Source: Salinicoccus cyprini (GTDB lineage Bacteria > Bacillota > Bacilli > Staphylococcales > Salinicoccaceae). From it: a DNA stretch of 64,000 nt. The notes beneath the pieces were generated by a model. It was not told the DNA's origin. It was given only the letters and a program-made list of their open reading frames with translations, and ran no database searches. Position numbers and translations under genes: made by a program. The stretch's first letter is position 1. Each line of letters starts with the position of its first letter. Of the stretch, positions 35,698 through 45,251 are shown in pieces. The stretch is taken from the NCBI RefSeq assembly GCF_007713705.1, contig NZ_VMSJ01000001.1, positions 1,153,396 to 1,217,395 of the forward strand. The letters run 5' to 3'.

Positions 35698-36330
35698 TCA
35701 GAGTTCAACGATATTATATTTGATGGCGTAGATGACTGCCTGCGTCCGATCTGAAACTTCAAGTTTATTCAGTATATGGCTGACGTGCGTCTTCACAGTC
35801 TTTTCACTGACATAGAGTGCCTCGCCGATCTCCTTGTTGGATTTTCCTTTGACGATTTCACGCAGTACCTCGACTTCGCGGGCGGATAATGCATTCTTCT
35901 CATGAGGCATATCCCCTTCCCGATCGATGACTTCAAGAATATTTGGATGGATCACCTTTTCGCCCTCGATCACCTTGATGATCGAATCGATCAGTTCCTC
36001 GGCTTCCATCTCCTTGATGATGTACCCATCAGCGTGGGCGGCAAACACAGGACGGATATATTCTTCGCTTGTATAGCTGGACAGGACGAGCACCTTGATG
36101 TCCGGATAGTGGCTCTTAATGGCACGTGTCGCTTCGATGCCATCCATTTCAGGCATGACCAGGTCCAGCAGTACCAGATCCGTCCTTTCATGATTCCCTT
36201 TCAGATAGTCCAGTACTTCCTGGCCTGTACTGAAGTCATCCAGAACATTGATGTCCTCTGTGGTGGACAAAAGGAACTTCATCCCTTCCCTGACGATATG
36301 GTGGTCATCCACCAGGATGATATTATACAT
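35698..36330 (-). CDS. airR: NarL/LuxR-type response regulator, AirR-like
   Basis: A 210-residue regulator with an N-terminal receiver domain (phospho-acceptor Asp about 56 in LVLLDLVMPEMDG) and a C-terminal LuxR helix-turn-helix (about 145-205: SAREVEVLREIVKGKSNKEI and VSEKTVKTHVSHIL). Together with the GAF histidine kinase 4 bases upstream it matches AirR (YhcR) of S. aureus, an oxygen- and redox-responsive regulator of respiration and cell-wall genes. The ATG at 36330 follows AAAGGAG. The paralogue VraR is an alternative, but the sensor type speaks for AirR. Confidence 0.85.
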   Translation of the reverse strand: MYNIILVDDHHIVREGMKFLLSTTEDINVLDDFSTGQEVLDYLKGNHERTDLVLLDLVMPEMDGIEATRAIKSHYPDIKVLVLSSYTSEEYIRPVFAAHADGYIIKEMEAEELIDSIIKVIEGEKVIHPNILEVIDREGDMPHEKNALSAREVEVLREIVKGKSNKEIGEALYVSEKTVKTHVSHILNKLEVSDRTQAVIYAIKYNIVEL

Positions 36331-36334
36331 GTAC

Positions 36335-37441
36335 TCACTCCTTTGAAGGGACGCTGATGATGGTCCGCGTCCCTTTGCCTGTTTCTGATGTAATTTCAAA
36401 TGTGCCGCCAAGCTTATGGATGCGCTCCTTCATGTTGGACAAGCCATAGCTGAATTTCTGCTGCTCGAGTGCGTCAAATCCCCGTCCGCCATCTTCAATG
36501 GTGACCTGGAGCACTTTCGGACCGGCGTTCATTCTGATGACTGCCACATTGGCGCCTGAATGCTTTCTGATGTTGTTGAGGCTTTCCTGGATGACCCTGT
36601 AGAGTCCCACCTCCACCTGGTCGGATACGTCGTAGAAGCCATCGACCTGGATATCGATTTCAAGATCCAGCAGTTCTGCATATTTCTCGACAGCATCGAT
36701 GATGCCATTTTCAAGACCGATCGGCTTAAGCTGCCAGATCAGTGCCTTCATCTCCTTCATCGCATGCTTTGAAGTATGCTCGATCGAATTGAATGCGTCT
36801 TTAAGCTTATTTTCATCCTTCATGCTTTTGGCTGCATGGGAAGTGATACCGATCGAAAAGAGCATCTGATTGACAGAATCATGAAGATCCCGTGCCAGCC
36901 GCTGTCTTTCCCTGATGATCATGTTCTCCTGCTCCTGTGCAGTCAGTTCGATCCGTTTCAGTGTTGATCCGATCTGGAATGCCACGGATTCGAGCAGATC
37001 AAGTTCATCCTGGCTGAACTCCTGCCTGTGCGGGCTCGCAACATTCAGAAGACCGAAGGATTCATCACCAGAAATGAGCGGCACTGTCGCATGGTGGGTG
37101 ATGCCGTTATTCTCCTCCGGATAGTCGATCCGTGCCTTTTCAAGACGTGAGCAGACGAATATATTGGTCGCAGTCCGGAGCTCCTTATTGTTGTACTTGT
37201 TTACACACCAGCATCTGCCTTCGCACAGATGCTGATGCCCTGCCTTCTGCAATGAGGGGGGCAGCCGGTAGTGGGCACTCAGTTCGTGCTGTCCTTCTTC
37301 GTTGATGAAGAACAGCCATCCTGTATCGAATTCGGAATGGTCGACCAGCATCTTCAATGCACCATGAATCATGGTGCTGCGATCGGTTTCCTCATTGAGG
37401 AACTCAGCGATATCCTTGAGCAGCTGGAGCTTGCTTTTCAT
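36335..37441 (-). CDS. airS: Cytosolic GAF-domain histidine kinase, AirS-like
   Basis: A 368-residue sensor without membrane segments. Residues about 15-165 are a GAF domain that contains four cysteines, C73, C77, C79 and C97 (CEGRCWCV and FVCSRL), as expected for the [2Fe-2S] oxygen/redox centre of staphylococcal AirS. The HisKA_3 dimerisation box RQRLARDLHDSVNQMLFSIG has the phospho-His at about 187. The HATPase domain ends with ITIEDGGRGFD-type and GTFEITSETGKGT motifs. The ATG at 37441 follows GAGAGGTG. It is the first gene of airSR and is divergent from a disulfide-forming pair. Confidence 0.87.
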   Translation of the reverse strand: MKSKLQLLKDIAEFLNEETDRSTMIHGALKMLVDHSEFDTGWLFFINEEGQHELSAHYRLPPSLQKAGHQHLCEGRCWCVNKYNNKELRTATNIFVCSRLEKARIDYPEENNGITHHATVPLISGDESFGLLNVASPHRQEFSQDELDLLESVAFQIGSTLKRIELTAQEQENMIIRERQRLARDLHDSVNQMLFSIGITSHAAKSMKDENKLKDAFNSIEHTSKHAMKEMKALIWQLKPIGLENGIIDAVEKYAELLDLEIDIQVDGFYDVSDQVEVGLYRVIQESLNNIRKHSGANVAVIRMNAGPKVLQVTIEDGGRGFDALEQQKFSYGLSNMKERIHKLGGTFEITSETGKGTRTIISVPSKE

Positions 37442-37565
37442 CGTAACACCTCTCCTCGGCCAAATGTTAATAACTTTGTAAATATATCGTTCCCACGTGT
37501 CCAATGATATCACTTATAATGATATAGTATGAACCTGAAATAAAACAGCAAACAGGAGGAATAGT

Positions 37566-37973
37566 GTGACCAATAACAAACTCTTCATGCAGCTGATCTT
37601 CTTCACTGCGCTGATCGCCACGCTCGGCTCTCTCTACTTCAGTGAAATCAGACAGTATGTCCCTTGCGAGTTCTGCTGGTACCAGCGCATTCTCATGTAC
37701 CCGCTCGTCATCATCTCGATCATCTCGATCATCAGGAATGATATGGGTGCAAAATACTATATCCGCATAATGAGCGGGATCGGTCTGCTCCTTGCAGTCT
37801 ACCACTATGGACTGCAGAAGCTCAGCTTCCTCGGGGATAATCTGGCCGCATGCACAGGTGTATCGTGCACCGTCCAGTACATCAACTGGTTCGGCTTCAT
37901 CACAATACCTTTCCTCTCATTCATTGCTTTTACCCTCATCTTTATATTATCATTTATGATAAAAAGAAAATAA
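37566..37973 (+). CDS. DsbB/BdbC-family disulfide oxidoreductase
   Basis: A 135-residue membrane protein with four hydrophobic helices. It has the quinone-linked CEFC pair (about residues 34-37) in the first loop and a second cysteine pair (CTGVSC, about 96-101) in the other loop, as in DsbB/BdbC, which reoxidises a thiol-disulfide partner using quinone. The start is GTG, 6 bases after GGAGG. It is followed by a membrane-anchored thioredoxin, its probable partner. Confidence 0.9.
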   Translation: MTNNKLFMQLIFFTALIATLGSLYFSEIRQYVPCEFCWYQRILMYPLVIISIISIIRNDMGAKYYIRIMSGIGLLLAVYHYGLQKLSFLGDNLAACTGVSCTVQYINWFGFITIPFLSFIAFTLIFILSFMIKRK

Positions 37974-37988
37974 AAAGGAGTTCATAAC

Positions 37989-38483
37989 ATGGGAAATAAA
38001 ATATTCTACGGCATCATCGCTCTTGTCATCGTCGCTTTCGCCGCTGTCTTCATCTTCATGAACAGCGCTTCTGAGAATCCGGAAGACGGCTACTACCCGT
38101 ACACAGATCTCGAATCGGAAAACTTGAGCGGTGCCACAATCGACAAGCTTGAGGACGAAAACTACCACTACAACAAAACACTCGATGAAACAAGGGAGAT
38201 CATAGATGCGGGCGATGGCGAATTCGTCTACTTCTGGAGTCCGACATGTTCCCACTGTGCCGCCGCCACGCCATTCCTGATCGATGCATTCAATCAGACC
38301 GGCGAAGAAGTCACCCAGCTCAATATTCTGGAATACGAACAGGCATGGAACGACTACGCAATCGAAGCGACGCCGACACTTGTCTATTATGAAAATGGCG
38401 AAGAGGTGGACCGTTTCGCGGGCAACCCGGGCAATGCGGATGAATATGTACAGTTCATCAATGCCATGACAGGAGCGGAATAG
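37989..38483 (+). CDS. Membrane-anchored thioredoxin-fold protein, BdbD/YdbP-like partner
   Basis: A 164-residue protein with an N-terminal membrane anchor (about residues 5-25) and an extracytoplasmic thioredoxin domain (about 50-160). The active site is CSHC in YFWSPTCSHCAAATPF, and the cis-Pro motif is EATPTLVYY. It lies 15 bases after the BdbC-like gene, so the pair probably forms disulfides in exported proteins. The start follows AAGGAG. Whether it acts as oxidase or reductase is not shown by sequence. Confidence 0.87.
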   Translation: MGNKIFYGIIALVIVAFAAVFIFMNSASENPEDGYYPYTDLESENLSGATIDKLEDENYHYNKTLDETREIIDAGDGEFVYFWSPTCSHCAAATPFLIDAFNQTGEEVTQLNILEYEQAWNDYAIEATPTLVYYENGEEVDRFAGNPGNADEYVQFINAMTGAE

Positions 38484-39311
38484 ATGAAATTCAATATGCA
38501 TCAGAAATTCGATGGCATGACACTGGAAGAGGTACTGAAGACGCTGCACGTGCCAAAAAAAGAACTGCACTTCCTGCGCATGTCGAAGGATATTATCATC
38601 AACGGCGAAAATGCACCATTGAACGCGACGATCTCAGCCGATGACCTGGTCATCCTTCCTGATACGGGCGCGCGCAGCCAGTATAAGCCAAGCTACCGCA
38701 ACTGTGATGTCATGTATGAAGACCGGTATCTCGCGGTACTGTTCAAGCCGAGGGGGGTCAAAACCCACCCGAACCAGATGAATGAAACGAATACGCTGAT
38801 GAACCATGCAATCTATACACTGGAAGCGGAATATCTCGAACCCATCCATCGGCTCGACCAGGAGACGAAAGGTGTGCTGCTCGTCGCGAAAAACCCGCTT
38901 GTCAAAAAGATGCTCGACCATATGCTGAGCGAACGCGACATCAAGCGCACCTACATTGCCAGAATAGATACGAAGAAACGCTTTGAGCCCCAGACGATCA
39001 GTGCACCCATCGCCAAGGATCCGAAGGAGCGCAACAAGTATCATGTGACATCAAAAGGCAAGGAAGCGGTCACCCACATCATCGGTTCGAAAGTAGGTGC
39101 CGACTACTGCGAACTGGAAATAGAGCTCGAGACCGGACGTACGCACCAGATCCGCGTACACCTCGCACATGCCGGTTTTCCTGTTATCGGAGATCCGCTC
39201 TATGGCGATTCCACACTCAGAGACCTTCAGCTCTTCAGCTATAAAATAGAATTCATCCATCCGATACTGCAGAAAACAGTCACTGTACAGCTGGATAAGG
39301 ATGCCTTATAG
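38484..39311 (+). CDS. RluA-family pseudouridine synthase
   Basis: A 275-residue RNA pseudouridine synthase. An S4-like N-terminal part precedes the catalytic motif HRLDQETKGVLLVAKN, where the Asp is the nucleophile. ELEIELETGRTHQIRVHLAH and GDPLYGD near the C terminus are also diagnostic. It matches Bacillus YhcT/RluD-like enzymes. The start ATG follows the stop of the thioredoxin gene with no gap, so it is translationally coupled. The modified site in rRNA or tRNA is unknown. Confidence 0.92.
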   Translation: MKFNMHQKFDGMTLEEVLKTLHVPKKELHFLRMSKDIIINGENAPLNATISADDLVILPDTGARSQYKPSYRNCDVMYEDRYLAVLFKPRGVKTHPNQMNETNTLMNHAIYTLEAEYLEPIHRLDQETKGVLLVAKNPLVKKMLDHMLSERDIKRTYIARIDTKKRFEPQTISAPIAKDPKERNKYHVTSKGKEAVTHIIGSKVGADYCELEIELETGRTHQIRVHLAHAGFPVIGDPLYGDSTLRDLQLFSYKIEFIHPILQKTVTVQLDKDAL

Positions 39312-39317
39312 AATGGA

Positions 39318-39355
39318 AAAACACCTTTGAAACTTATTGTTTCAAAGGTGTTTTC
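39318..39355. terminator. Bidirectional terminator rluA-like/trpG
   Basis: A 16-bp stem (AAAACACCTTTGAAAC and its complement) with a 5-base loop; the trpG stop codon lies in the loop region. Confidence 0.85.
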
Positions 39356-39930
39356 TTGTCTCTGCAGAATTTCTGCACGACATTTCTGATCAGTCGTCTG
39401 CCTTCTGCAGAACCGATGGACTCGGGGTGGAACTGGACGCCTTCAATCGGCAGCGTGCGGTGTCTGATGCCGGCAATTTCACCAAGCTCCGATTTTGCTG
39501 TGACTATGAAGCAGTCGGGCAAGGTCTCCTTGTCGACGATGAGGGAATGGTAGTTCATCACTTCCGAGGCCTGGGACATGCCTTCATAGATGCCTGTACC
39601 TTCGTGGTACAACAGAGACGTCTTGCCGTGCATCAGCCTGCTCGTGCGCCCGACCATCCCGCCGAATACATGGGCGATGGTCTGATGGCCGAGGCATACA
39701 CCGAATATCGGAATTGTTTCCTTGTAATGTTCTATGACCTCCATGGTCATTCCCGTATCTTCCGGACGCTTTGCTCCGGGAGAAAGGAATATGAGGTCCG
39801 GAGCCAGCCTATCGATCTCCTCAAAGGCCACTTCATCGTTTCTTCTGACAACGATCTCCTCCCCCATTTCTCCAAGCGCCTGCACAATGTTGAAGGTGAA
39901 CGAATCGTAATGGTCGATCATGTATATCAT
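39334..39930 (-). CDS. trpG: Anthranilate synthase component II (glutamine amidotransferase)
   Basis: A 198-residue class I glutamine amidotransferase. The nucleophile is in GVCLGHQTIAHVFGG (Cys about 79) and the His-Glu pair is in GVQFHPES (about 168-175). MIDHYDSFTFNIVQALGEMG opens the protein. It supplies ammonia to TrpE, which lies 10 bases upstream; the same subunit often also serves PabB. The start ATG follows GGAGGG. The rest of the trp operon (trpDCFBA) is not present in this window. Confidence 0.9.
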   Translation of the reverse strand: MIYMIDHYDSFTFNIVQALGEMGEEIVVRRNDEVAFEEIDRLAPDLIFLSPGAKRPEDTGMTMEVIEHYKETIPIFGVCLGHQTIAHVFGGMVGRTSRLMHGKTSLLYHEGTGIYEGMSQASEVMNYHSLIVDKETLPDCFIVTAKSELGEIAGIRHRTLPIEGVQFHPESIGSAEGRRLIRNVVQKFCRDKKTPLKQ

Positions 39931-39940
39931 ATCAGCCCTC

Positions 39941-41443
39941 CTATACCTTCATTGTATTTCTGTTGCCGAAAATGCTTTCTGTCAGACGGACGGTGTGCTC
40001 CAGAGCGCTTGCCTTGCTGATCGTCTCCTGATATTCCGCTTCAGGATCGGAATCGGCAACCACTCCGGCACCTGCCTGGATATACAGGTCCTGGCCGACC
40101 AGTGTCATGGTCCGTATTGTAATGCAGGAATCGATATTGCCATCGAATCCGAGGTATAGGATGCTTCCGCCATAGAGATTTCTTGCTGTCGGTTCGAGTT
40201 CACGCAGTATCTGCATGGCACGCACTTTAGGGGCGCCGGAGAGCGTTCCGGCGGGAAACGAGGAGATGAATGCATCGATCGGCGATATGCCGGCTTTGAG
40301 CCTGCCTTGGACTTTGCTGATGATGTGCATGACTCTCGAGAATCTGCCGATCACCATATATTCGCTCACATCTACAGAACCATACTCAGCCACCCTGCCG
40401 ATGTCATTTCTGGCCAGATCGACGAGCATGCGGTGCTCTGCACGCTCCTTTTCATCATTGAGCAGTTCCTCGGCAAGCATTTCATCCTCAGCTACCGTAA
40501 CCCCTCTTCTTCTTGTACCGGCAATCGGATGGATTTCCAGATTGCCATCCTGCACTTCAAGCTGGCGCTCCGGGGAGCTGCCGATGACTTCGACACCATC
40601 AAACTTCAAGTAGTACATGTAGGGGGATGGGTTCACTTTTCTCAGCACACGGTAGAGCTCAAAACCGCTTCTCTCCGTCTTTTTATGGAAACGCTGCGAA
40701 AGCACGGCCTGGAGGATATCTCCGGCTTCTATATAGTCTCTTATTTTGCCGACGTCCTGTAGAAACTTCTGTTTCTCATAGTTGCTGTCGAGCTCGAATC
40801 CTTCCGTTTTCGGCAGAACCGTCGGCAGCAGCAGATCGGATAGTCTGCTGCCCTGCATCAGACTTGTTCTGATATGCTCGATTGCAGCAATGGCATCATA
40901 GTAGATCTCTTCAGTATCCTGCTCGGCATCAACCCTCGCAAAATGGATGATGTTCAGTTCTTTTGAATGATGATCGTATACAAGGAGCGAGCGGCAGAAC
41001 AGCAGGTGATAGTTCGACAGCCGCTCCTTTTCAAACGGCGCATCCGGTACAGGCTCATAATCGCTGATGGCATCATAGCTGATATAGCCGACACCGCCAC
41101 CTTTGAATGGAATGTCCATATCCGGAATTTTCACCTGCAGCCGCTCGACCGTCGTTTCAAATGCCCTTTTGAAGGAAGGTGCTGTAGACTGGTGCCCTCT
41201 TTCCAGATCACGGATGATGAACTTGTGTTCCGATTCCTGTATTTCCATCATTGGATCGAGACCGATAAAGGAGAAGTTGGACCACGCCGAATCAGGCTCC
41301 TGACTTTCCAGCATATATACTGCTTCATCTTTCAACGAATGAAACATCTGTACCGGCGTCAGCAGATCAGTGCTGAAAGATTCAATCACCGGCACAGTAC
41401 GGTAGTTACGGGCGTTCTTAAGGAATTCCTCATACGTGGTCAT
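39941..41443 (-). CDS. trpE: Anthranilate synthase component I
   Basis: A 500-residue chorismate enzyme that forms anthranilate with ammonia from TrpG. The key motif reads HPIAGTRRRG; PIAGT is the anthranilate synthase form, whereas aminodeoxychorismate synthase (PabB) has PIKGT. The Trp-feedback LLES-type motif appears as MLES near residue 45. NPSPYMYYLKFDGVEVIGSS and SSFPAGTLSGAPKVRAM are also visible. The start follows GAGGTGAAG. A promoter is visible upstream; no leader peptide, T-box or TRAP site was found. Confidence 0.9.
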   Translation of the reverse strand: MTTYEEFLKNARNYRTVPVIESFSTDLLTPVQMFHSLKDEAVYMLESQEPDSAWSNFSFIGLDPMMEIQESEHKFIIRDLERGHQSTAPSFKRAFETTVERLQVKIPDMDIPFKGGGVGYISYDAISDYEPVPDAPFEKERLSNYHLLFCRSLLVYDHHSKELNIIHFARVDAEQDTEEIYYDAIAAIEHIRTSLMQGSRLSDLLLPTVLPKTEGFELDSNYEKQKFLQDVGKIRDYIEAGDILQAVLSQRFHKKTERSGFELYRVLRKVNPSPYMYYLKFDGVEVIGSSPERQLEVQDGNLEIHPIAGTRRRGVTVAEDEMLAEELLNDEKERAEHRMLVDLARNDIGRVAEYGSVDVSEYMVIGRFSRVMHIISKVQGRLKAGISPIDAFISSFPAGTLSGAPKVRAMQILRELEPTARNLYGGSILYLGFDGNIDSCITIRTMTLVGQDLYIQAGAGVVADSDPEAEYQETISKASALEHTVRLTESIFGNRNTMKV

Positions 41444-41475
41444 GTCTTCACCTCTTCTTCTATTTATATCTAGTC

Positions 41476-41504
41476 AGTTTATATAAATTTCAGAATAAAG
41501 TCAA
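41476..41504 (-). promoter_or_regulatory. trpE promoter
   Basis: On the minus strand TTGACT (41504-41499), 17 bases and TAAACT (41481-41476). Confidence 0.6.
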
Positions 41505-41518
41505 TGTACTATGGCATG

Positions 41519-41550
41519 CAAAAAAGGCCAGGGATGTCCTCCCTGGCCTT
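41519..41550 (-). terminator. Terminator of ppk
   Basis: On the minus strand AAGGCCAGGG / CCCTGGCCTT (41524-41550) with a 7-base loop and a T run. Confidence 0.9.
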
Positions 41551-41558
41551 CAGCCACT

Positions 41559-43679
41559 CTAATTTTTGCGTCTGAATCGATTTCTGACTTTCAGCAGCAG
41601 CTGGTTTTCCTTCTGCACCAGCTGTTCCCTGCCATGTCTCTCAGCACGCCTCATCAGTTCGACCTGGGCACTGATCGGTTCGTGCTCATTTTCAACATAT
41701 TCGTAGGAACCGTCCTGCTTCTGGATACGGGCTTTGATGTTATCCTTCAGGTACAGACGGCTGATGGATCTGATCTCTTCGACAATCAATGGATCTTTGA
41801 TCGGGAAGAGGATTTCGACGCGCTTGATCATGTTGCGCGTCATCATATCAGCCGAAGAAAGGAACATCTTCTCTTCCCCATTGTGGTTGAAGTAGTAGAT
41901 TCTGGAGTGCTCCAGGAACCTGCCGACGATACTGATGACTCTGATGTTGTCGCTGACATCCTCTATTCCTGGCTTCAGACAGCAGATGCCGCGTATGACA
42001 AGATCCACTTTTACGCCTTCCTGGGAAGCCTGGAGCAGCTTGTTGATGATTTTCTTGTCCGTCAGGGAATTCATCTTGGCAAAAATATATCCTTTGCCGT
42101 TCTCCTTGTGGAACTCGATCTCCTTATCGATGTATTCCGCAAAGAGATCCCTTATTTCAAATGGTGCCACGTGCAGGGCCTTGTAATCCGGCTTCAGGGA
42201 ATATCCGCTGAGATAGTTGAAGAAATTGATGGCATCGTTGCCGATATCCTCATCCGTCGTGATGATGCCCATATCCGTATACAGCTTTGCAGTGGAATCA
42301 TTATAGTTTCCGGTACCAAGATGGACGTAGCGGACCAGCTTGCCCTTTACACGCTTGACGACGAGCGTGATCTTGCTGTGCGTCTTCAAATAGTTCATGC
42401 CGTAGATGACATGACAGCCGGCATCCTCAAGTTCCTTCGCCCACTGTACATTATTCTCCTCATCGAACCTTGCCTTCAGTTCAACAAGGACAGTCACCTG
42501 TTTGCCGTTCTCTGCAGCATTCTTCAGCGCTTCGATGATCGGCGAATCGCTTGATACACGGTAGAGGGTCTGCTTGATGGCCAGTACATTCGGATCTTCG
42601 GCCGCCTCGCGCATGAAGTCGACGATGGGATGGAAGCTCTCGAACGGGTGATGGAAGAATATATCCTTCTCAAGCGCCAGCTCATATATGTTCTTGCCTG
42701 ACAGCAGTGCCGGCTCCTGAGGCGTAAATGGCGGGTATGCCAGATGCGGGAATCTGTCCTTCAGGTCGGAAGTCAATCCGAACAGGAACGTCAGATCGAG
42801 CGGTGCATCAAATTTATATACATCCTGTTCCGACAGTCCCAGTTCACTGCGCAGGAATGAACCGTTGGTGCTGTCATTTTTACTGATGTCTATTTCAAGC
42901 CGGACTGCAGCTCCCTTTGTACGCTCTTTCAAGAACCTTTCAATTTCAATCAGAAGATCCGCCGCACCTTCCTCATGTATCGTCAAGTCTGCATTTCTTG
43001 TAATTCTGAATGGGAAGGTACGATCAATCTCATAACCGCCGAACAGCTTGCTGATATGCTTCTCTATAATATCCTCTGCCAATACGAAATAGGTCTTCCT
43101 GCCGTCAGTCAGTTCAAAATAGCGGCGGATGACGGTAGGCAGCTGCACGATGGCAGTCTGTTCGCCCAGCTTATTGGATAGATTGACGAATATGTTGATT
43201 TTCTTATTCATCAGTTTTGGAAACGGCCGATAGGCGTCGATACCGAGAGGAGTAAGAGACGGATAGATTTCCGTATCGAAAATGGATTCGATTTCATTCT
43301 GAAGGTCTTCCGACAAGTCGTCGGGGCGCTTCAGGTAGATATCATATTCTTCCAGTTCGCGCATCAGACGATGATAATATTCGTATTGTATCGTGCTGTT
43401 CTGCCGGTTCAGTCTGCTGATGCCTTCAAGCTGTTCTTGTGGTGTCAGCTGTGTTTTTGTATCCGGCTCATGATAGTTCATTTTGATCTGGTCCTTGATA
43501 CCCGCTACCCGGACCATGAAAAATTCATCCAGATTCGAGCTGGTGATTGCCAGAAACTTCAGTTTCTCAAGAAGCGGATTATTGACATCTGCCGCTTCTT
43601 CAATGACCCTGTAGTTGAATCTGAGCCAGCTCAATTCCCGATTGTTGTAATACTCCTTATCATTCAATCGATATGTCAT
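41559..43679 (-). CDS. ppk: Polyphosphate kinase
   Basis: A 706-residue PPK1 that makes polyphosphate from ATP. The N-terminal block [17 protein letters not shown] and [13 protein letters not shown], and the two PLD-like active-site segments with histidines ([17 protein letters not shown] in approximate form [14 protein letters not shown], and [20 protein letters not shown]) are visible. The start ATG at 43679 has GGAG 7 bases upstream; the preceding GTG is too close. It follows ppx by 35 bases, so synthesis and breakdown of polyphosphate are in one unit. Confidence 0.94.
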   Translation of the reverse strand: MTYRLNDKEYYNNRELSWLRFNYRVIEEAADVNNPLLEKLKFLAITSSNLDEFFMVRVAGIKDQIKMNYHEPDTKTQLTPQEQLEGISRLNRQNSTIQYEYYHRLMRELEEYDIYLKRPDDLSEDLQNEIESIFDTEIYPSLTPLGIDAYRPFPKLMNKKINIFVNLSNKLGEQTAIVQLPTVIRRYFELTDGRKTYFVLAEDIIEKHISKLFGGYEIDRTFPFRITRNADLTIHEEGAADLLIEIERFLKERTKGAAVRLEIDISKNDSTNGSFLRSELGLSEQDVYKFDAPLDLTFLFGLTSDLKDRFPHLAYPPFTPQEPALLSGKNIYELALEKDIFFHHPFESFHPIVDFMREAAEDPNVLAIKQTLYRVSSDSPIIEALKNAAENGKQVTVLVELKARFDEENNVQWAKELEDAGCHVIYGMNYLKTHSKITLVVKRVKGKLVRYVHLGTGNYNDSTAKLYTDMGIITTDEDIGNDAINFFNYLSGYSLKPDYKALHVAPFEIRDLFAEYIDKEIEFHKENGKGYIFAKMNSLTDKKIINKLLQASQEGVKVDLVIRGICCLKPGIEDVSDNIRVISIVGRFLEHSRIYYFNHNGEEKMFLSSADMMTRNMIKRVEILFPIKDPLIVEEIRSISRLYLKDNIKARIQKQDGSYEYVENEHEPISAQVELMRRAERHGREQLVQKENQLLLKVRNRFRRKN

Positions 43680-43714
43680 CACTATTCTCCTACTCCCTTG
43701 ATTAAAGATAGTTA

Positions 43715-45241
43715 TCAGGCTTCCACGAACCTGATCTCCAGACCCGTGTCCATGATTTTTTCAATGTGCTTCTTCTGTCTTATCGCCTGATACTCTTCAG
43801 CAATCGGATCGCCTTTATACCTGACTGTCAGACGCATCTTGTCGTCAGCCTTTTCCAAAAAGAGATCCTGGACAATATTGGTATTTGAGATATTCAGTGC
43901 ATTGGCAAACTTCAGTATGCTGCCAAGCGTCTGCAGGCTGTCCAGATCGTCTGCATCGAACCACCCTGTCTCTTCAGCGAAGAACTGTAGCAGTGTCTTG
44001 TTCTTGAAACTTGCAAGAAGTGCCAGTCGCACCCGGTCGAGGTGGACAATGCCATTGATATTACTGTTTGAGATCAGATAATAAGTATGCTGACTTGTAG
44101 CGTCCCTGTCAATGAAGGATCCCAAATAGAAGATATGCGCCGCATTCTTCATCAAGTATTTTTCGTGCTTGCCAAGGGAGATGAAATCGAATTTTTCAAG
44201 CTCGTGGGAAATACGTTCTGCGATCTGCTGACGCTTCTCGCCCTCTTCTCTCTGGATGTGGAAGTCATTCGACAGTTCGATAAGAGAGTCTCTGAAAATA
44301 TGGTACTTGTTGAAGGCCGCCGGGTAGTCCTTCGAGATAATGGACATGGCGAGCCCCTCTCTGAGTCCTTTGCGGCTGAATTTGAACTCATTGGCCTTGA
44401 CGACGTCATAAAGGGACTTGAAGACAATTGAACTCGGCAGGATGATATCGCTGCGGTCCTTGCTCAGGCCGTCGATGTCATCCAGGTCGTCTGAATTCGT
44501 ACCCTCGAGCAGGTCATAGACATCCTGAAGGTCATTGCGATCCATGGAATAGCCGTGAACCCCTGCTATCGGGTAGTTGATCGACGACTGGTGGATGCGT
44601 GCAATGTTCCGCGCACTGCCTCCAATTGCCAGTATAGGTACTTTGCGTTTTGAAAGCCATTTGACCGATTTGAGCTGTTCCTTGACATACTTCTCCGTCT
44701 TCTCAAGTGCTTCTTCATCGTTGTGCTCCTTGCCCTGGAAGAACATCGTATTCAATGTAACCACACCAAAAGGCAGACTGACGGAATGGATCAGCTCTTT
44801 ATTTTCAAAAAATGTCAGTTCGGTACTGCCCCCACCGATATCGATGGTGACAGCATCCATATTGCTGATTGTATGAACGACGGCGTGGTAGCCGTAGCGG
44901 GCCTCTTCCTTGCCTGTGATCACTTTTATTTCCATGCCGACTTCAGATTTTGCCCTTTTCAGAATATCATCCACATTGACCGACTGGCGGATGGCCGCTG
45001 TCGCTACGGGATAGATTTCTTCAACATCATACTTTTCACTGATCAGCTGGAAACTGTTCAGAATGGAAAGGAGATTATTGATGCCTTCTTCGGCCATGAC
45101 GTTGTCCTTATCAAGAAACCGTGCAAGTCTTGCAGGGGTTTTGATGTTCTGCAGTTCCTTCAGTCCCGTCCCACTGGTATATTCGAACAGCACAAGGCGC
45201 ACTGTATTGGAACCGATATCGATGAGTCCGATCCTTTTCAT
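43715..45241 (-). CDS. ppx: Exopolyphosphatase (Ppx/GppA family)
   Basis: A 508-residue phosphatase with the actin-like ASKHA fold. The P1 loop [15 protein letters not shown] is at the N terminus and the second phosphate loop [16 protein letters not shown] near residue 150. An HD-type domain follows in the C-terminal part (about 310-480). It releases phosphate from polyphosphate or pppGpp. The ATG at 45241 follows TAGGAG. It is 10 bases after fumC and 35 before ppk. Confidence 0.92.
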   Translation of the reverse strand: MKRIGLIDIGSNTVRLVLFEYTSGTGLKELQNIKTPARLARFLDKDNVMAEEGINNLLSILNSFQLISEKYDVEEIYPVATAAIRQSVNVDDILKRAKSEVGMEIKVITGKEEARYGYHAVVHTISNMDAVTIDIGGGSTELTFFENKELIHSVSLPFGVVTLNTMFFQGKEHNDEEALEKTEKYVKEQLKSVKWLSKRKVPILAIGGSARNIARIHQSSINYPIAGVHGYSMDRNDLQDVYDLLEGTNSDDLDDIDGLSKDRSDIILPSSIVFKSLYDVVKANEFKFSRKGLREGLAMSIISKDYPAAFNKYHIFRDSLIELSNDFHIQREEGEKRQQIAERISHELEKFDFISLGKHEKYLMKNAAHIFYLGSFIDRDATSQHTYYLISNSNINGIVHLDRVRLALLASFKNKTLLQFFAEETGWFDADDLDSLQTLGSILKFANALNISNTNIVQDLFLEKADDKMRLTVRYKGDPIAEEYQAIRQKKHIEKIMDTGLEIRFVEA

Positions 45242-45251
45242 AAGCAAGCTC

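Noticed and set aside
39941..41443. Assignment as PabB (aminodeoxychorismate synthase)
   Set aside because: The active-site motif is PIAGT rather than PIKGT, and the feedback motif region resembles TrpE.
41444..41520. T-box, TRAP-binding repeats or leader peptide upstream of trpE
   Set aside because: The stretch is only about 75 bases, lacks an AGGGTGG-type T-box sequence, lacks spaced GAG/TAG repeats and has no Trp-rich short frame.
41511..42554. A 347-codon open frame on the plus strand opposite ppk
   Set aside because: Antisense shadow of PPK1, which has all its motifs on the minus strand.
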